NCBI RefSeq assembly: GCF_037893015.1
Contig: NC_133660.1
Span: 161,256,937 to 161,320,936, forward strand
Origin: Macrotis lagotis
Lineage: Eukaryota > Chordata > Mammalia > Peramelemorphia > Peramelidae
Direction of reading: 5' to 3'
DNA: 64,000 nucleotides
Both the position numbers and the translations under genes were made by a program. This document shows positions 60,554 through 64,000 of the stretch, piece after piece. The notes under the pieces are model-generated. The model was not told the DNA's origin, made no database searches, and saw nothing but the letters and a program-made list of their open reading frames with translations. Numbering within the stretch: the first letter of the stretch is position 1; each line of letters opens with the position of its first letter.

Positions 60554-60733
60554 TCACTGAGCTTCCGAAATCAGCTGGGCAATCAGTTCTCTTGCATCCT
60601 GCATACTGGAGGGGATGTCTGAACCATTCTTGGTTATGTAGGTTCCAAACAGGAACAACTTTCTATTATCTCCAATCTCAGATAATCCCAAAGCCTCATG
60701 AATATCTGTGATACAATATGCATCTTCAAGATC
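60554..60733 (-). CDS. ARL9: ARL9 last coding exon (C-terminal 59 residues plus stop)
   Basis: ARL9 is an ARF-family small GTPase-like protein. This exon encodes the C-terminal part of the G domain, starting just after the NKxD guanine-specificity motif. The frame opens with DLEDAYCITDIHEALGLSE, then has a strand containing KLFLFGTYITKNGSDIP, and ends in a helix, MQDARELIAQLISEAQ, followed by TGA. I recognise this as the C-terminus of ARL9; human ARL9, as I remember it, differs at scattered positions. The splice acceptor is a pyrimidine-rich stretch ending in AG just above 60733, and the exon begins in phase 0 at GAT (D). The preceding exon should end with the codons for NKQ; I found no such exon up to 64000, so it lies outside the window. 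The frame is intact, which suggests a working gene. A retrocopy is unlikely because homology stops at a splice site. Confidence 0.9.
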   Translation of the reverse strand, partial: DLEDAYCITDIHEALGLSEIGDNRKLFLFGTYITKNGSDIPSSMQDARELIAQLISEAQ

Positions 60734-60897
60734 CTTGTTCCAGAAAACAAAAAAGAAGAAAACTTGATTATTTTGCATGTTGGTGTGAGCACGAATATTT
60801 TTCCAATGATTGGCTGGTTTTTGGATGATATTATCTCTAAGTTCCCTTGTATTCAGCAGTGAAATTTTATGATTTTATGGAGTTTTTATAAAATTAC

Positions 60898-60955
<58 letters not shown>
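60898..60955. repeat. (TG)n microsatellite
   Basis: About 58 bases of TG in the last ARL9 intron. Confidence 0.95.
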
Positions 60956-60958
<3 letters not shown>

Positions 60959-61904
60959 CAATTATTCTTTTTTTTATTGGGGAGAGGTCAGTCCTTTTAA
61001 AAGTTTTAACATTTTCATGGGTGAAAATTACAACTAAAATTGTAAATTAGCTTTTTTGCTCTTTGGAGGCTTTACTCTAAACTTCAGAAATCAAGAAAAT
61101 ACAATTACTTTCTATAAAAGCTGAACCTAGCACCTAAATTTTCACAACAATTTTATCAACTATCTTCTAGTGGTTGTTATTCAAAGCATATCAGAAAGTC
61201 TTTAAAACATCTTTAAGATGTTTATCAAAAAATTAATCAAAATTTTGGGATCCAATAACTTGATAAAAGTTATTAAGACATTTGATATCCAGAGACAGTC
61301 TTAACTATCCTTCATTTAGGTTCTCTGGGTTCTGTGTACTGATAGATCATCAGAATGTTCCATAACTGTACAATATTATCTTGGTTCCTGTTGATATGCT
61401 TATACTGAAATAAGATATAATGCTCCAGTTCCAGCTTTTGTGGAAAGTAGGACTAATAAAAGGGGAATATCCCTGTTTCCTTCAAAAAAAGAGAAGCTTA
61501 GATCAATATGTAAAGGACATCCTTCTATAAAGATTCCTGTAATATTTACCTCCTAAAATTTAGGGCCAGGAAAAAATTTTCTGTAAAATAACTTTTCTTT
61601 CTTTCATCAGATAAGAAAAATTGTACAATCCAATGTTTTTGTTTTGTTTTGTTTTGTTTTTTGCCTTGGTTCAAAGTCAAGAGTTCTTGCTCAAGTTTAA
61701 CGACTAGCTTATTATCGGGTACCTGCTACAATTTATGTCTTGGCTCTTCTGGACCAGGATTTTGTTGTTTTGAAATTGCTCGTTTAAATAGATATTTGAG
61801 CTTTGTAACAATACTTTCTTTTGGGGGAAAAAAAAAAGAATGATGGGACTAAACTAAAGGTGGCAGAATTTGTCAAGCTTATTTGTATATCAGTATTTAT
61901 ACCT

Positions 61905-61952
61905 TGTATATGTGATACAATAGGTATTTTCAAGATCCTTGGTCCAGAAAAC
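61905..61952 (-). pseudogene. decayed partial copy of the ARL9 last-exon start
   Basis: The plus-strand text from 'gtgatacaat' to 'ccagaaaac' repeats the sequence at about 60706-60750 with only a few mismatches. It covers the splice acceptor and the first codons of the ARL9 terminal exon. The rest of the exon is not recognisable here, so it is a broken fragment about 1.2 kb upstream of the real exon in the gene's own direction. Confidence 0.6.
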
Positions 61953-62029
61953 CTGAATTTATTTAGTAATCTGGATAATTCCTGAAACTAGGTTAAAGGA
62001 ACTAAGCAAACATATGAGTTATATTTTTT

Positions 62030-62640
62030 AAAATAATTCTGCTCAAATGTGGAACTATGTTCAAAGGACTATAATACCATGTATAATACCCTCTAACCTA
62101 GCAATACTATTAGGTCTATATTCCAAAAGAGATGAAAACCAAAAAGGAAAAGAACCTATTATGTACAAGGATATTCAAAGTAACTCTTTTCTGGTGGCAT
62201 GGAATTGAAAATTGAGGGGATGCATATCAGTTGGGGAACAGATAAACAAATTGTGGTGATGATGATGATAGAATGCTATTCTGCTACAAGAAATGATGAG
62301 CAGGATTCTCTCAGGAAAAACAGGGAATATAAATAGTCACTGATAACTTTGACGGGCTTATGATCAAGAATGCTATTCATACTCAAATACTTTTTTACTT
62401 TATTTTTCTTGAGGTTTCTTTTTTTGGAGGGGGATGGAAATCTATGCTTTCTTTCATAATATGACTATTATGGAAATGTTTTACATGACTACATATTTAT
62501 AACCTATATCAAATTACTTTCTCAAATAAAAGAAGGGAGAGAATCTGGAACTTGGGAGTTTTAAAAATGTTATAAATGTTAAAAACTGTTTTTTACCTGT
62601 AACCAGGGAAAAATAAAATACTAAATAAATTTTTTAAAAG
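62030..62640 (+). mobile_element. old L1 ORF2 end and 3' UTR
   Basis: 'ataccctctaacctagcaatactattaggtctatattcc', 'gcatggaattgaaaattgaggggatgcatatcagttgggg', ending in 'aaaaataaaatactaaataa'. Confidence 0.8.
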
Positions 62641-62724
62641 TTATTAAAAAATAACTGTGCTCAACGGTCATCTTCAGGAATAAAAAAAGCAGGTACTTTT
62701 GAAATTTAAAAAAAGAGATTTTCA

Positions 62725-62965
62725 GTGGCCAAATCTTGGCCTCTACATTATCGGTATTTTTCTCCCTCTAGCCTTCCCCCCATTTCCACTTTTACAGATG
62801 AGTTAAGTTCATCTTTATCTATTGTCTCAACTACTCCAATAGTCATTTTGCTTAAGGGGAGACCAGTAATGCCTTCTTCAATCCATTTTCACATAATTGC
62901 CAAAGCAATTTTCATGTTACTCCCCTCTTCAATAAAACCAGCTAAAGCCCTTCAAAAAAAAAGGT
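62725..62965 (+). mobile_element. L2-like fragment
   Basis: 'catttccacttttacagatgag' and 'cataattgccaaagcaattttcatgttactcccctcttcaataaaaccagctaaagccc' recall the L2 3' text at 57.4 kb. The plus frame spanning it is not a gene. Confidence 0.5.
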
Positions 62966-63269
62966 ATTTGTTTAAACTAATTGCATTACTTTAAATTTAT
63001 ACATTACCTGAGTAAAAGACAAAGCCAAATGAATGAGAATAGTGATGCTGTATTTTACTAAAACTCATAATTGATATATTATGATAACCAAAAGCAATAA
63101 ATGAAGGCTAAAAATAATCTTATATTTCTAATTCCAAAAAAAAATTTATAAATGAAGAGAGCTGGAAAGTACCTCCCAGTTATCCTATGAACTTCTAAAG
63201 TTTTGTGTGTGTTTGTGTGTATGTGGTTTTATGCCCTCTCTCTCATGTCTTAAAGAAAGAAAGAAAAAT

Positions 63270-63400
63270 ATCTCTTTTTGATCATCACTACAACCCTGAG
63301 GCAGATAGTGGTTAATGGCCTTGCTGAGGGTCATGCAGTTAGTAAATATCTATGCTAATATATGAACTGAGGTTTTCCTGCCTAAGTTTAGTGGTATCAC
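63270..63400 (-). repeat. MIR-like SINE remnant
   Basis: 'aatggccttgctgagggtcatgcagttagtaaatatc' and 'atgaactgaggttttcctgcctaag' form a reverse MIR. Confidence 0.6.
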
Positions 63401-64000
63401 CTAACTTCCTCAAAAAGGACAGGGATTATATCAAGCTGAAAGCTCTAAGTCACTCATGATTGGAAACCAGTAATAAAGTTAAAAATTTATAACTGACTGG
63501 ATAATATTATTATGAGATAAAAAGAAGTGGGGCTCATGATCAGCATTAACCTGATGGATTGGGCAATATTTAGTGTGAACCAGTTTAATTTCCTAATCAA
63601 CATCAAAGATACAGTTATTAATTCACATGTAGGTTCACATATTAAAAGTATTTCCTCTTGACTCAGTTTACACTTAATATTAGACAGAACTTAAATCTAT
63701 GTTCACACTTTGATTCAGCAGTACTAGGTATTAATTGAACATTCAGCAAGTTTGAACTCAGTGAAGCTTAAAAATAAGGATTCATAACCTCATATATTGT
63801 AAAGTGAAAAAGCACCCAGAGGATTTTTACCATTTTGAAATTGGTACATGCTAGAATTTCAGGGACATGTTGTAAGGGGATAGCAGGTTAAGGCAGAATT
63901 GAGCCTCACTTCTGATTGGGAAGGGTTGAGTACATACATCTGGTCACGTCAGTCTGGTAATAAATAAGATCATCAGGGGTCCAAAAGTGGTCGAGGTGAA
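63401..64000. other. ARL9 intron, no exon seen
   Basis: AT-rich. I searched the minus strand for the exon encoding the NKQ motif and its donor and found none. Confidence 0.4.

Noticed and set aside
1..64000. Prokaryotic-type systems, CRISPR arrays or a novel defence locus
   Set aside because: The window is mammalian; the direct repeats present are microsatellites and SINEs, with no regular spacer architecture and no prokaryotic gene arrangement.

Overview
This window is nuclear DNA from a marsupial, probably an Australian one. It is AT-rich and has no bacterial-style operons. It is crowded with tRNA-derived SINEs of the marsupial CORE-SINE group (MAR1/WSINE1-like, with the 'gctaggtggcgcagtgga' head and 'ccttgggcaagccacttaa' tail), marsupial L1 elements, L2 remnants, one LTR and long dinucleotide arrays. 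Almost every long open frame belongs to a retrotransposon. The host coding sequence sits in short exons of the minus strand, found by combining splice sites, reading phase and protein motifs.

Host genes, all on the minus strand, read from high to low coordinates. (1) The last coding exon of ARL9 (ARF-like GTPase 9) lies at 60554-60733. (2) A CpG island at about 53520-54110 is the only CpG-rich island and the likely promoter of the next gene. (3) Exons of a THEG-repeat protein, best matched to THEGL/SPMAP2L, lie at 42979-43006 (28 bp), 32544-32597, 12244-12372, 7912-8049 and 3226-3346. All junctions are phase-compatible and give one open frame with four THEG-type repeats. A first coding exon at 53684-53744 is possible. 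At least one further 3' exon should lie left of the window. As I recall, ARL9 and THEGL are neighbours on the same strand in human 4q12, which fits this order.

Layout of repeats. 1-3.2 kb is AT-rich with old repeats. 3.2-12.4 kb holds the 3' half of THEGL with microsatellites and SINEs, including three SINEs in tandem beside the 12.2 kb exon. 13.3-26.5 kb is an old L1 carrying SINEs and other L1 pieces, itself split by a near-complete 6.7 kb L1 (18239-24973) with a clear target-site duplication. 27.8-30.3 kb holds more L1 remains. 36.7-37.8 kb is a solo LTR inserted in an older SINE. 42-59 kb is mixed L1, L2 and SINE fragments around the CpG island. 60-64 kb holds the ARL9 end and old repeats.

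No CRISPR array, rRNA, operon or prokaryotic defence system is present. I saw no tRNA gene apart from tRNA-derived SINEs. The most informative results are the reconstructed THEGL exon chain, the ARL9 exon with a decayed partial duplicate 1.2 kb away, a 140 bp duplication 2.7 kb apart, and the nested mobile elements.
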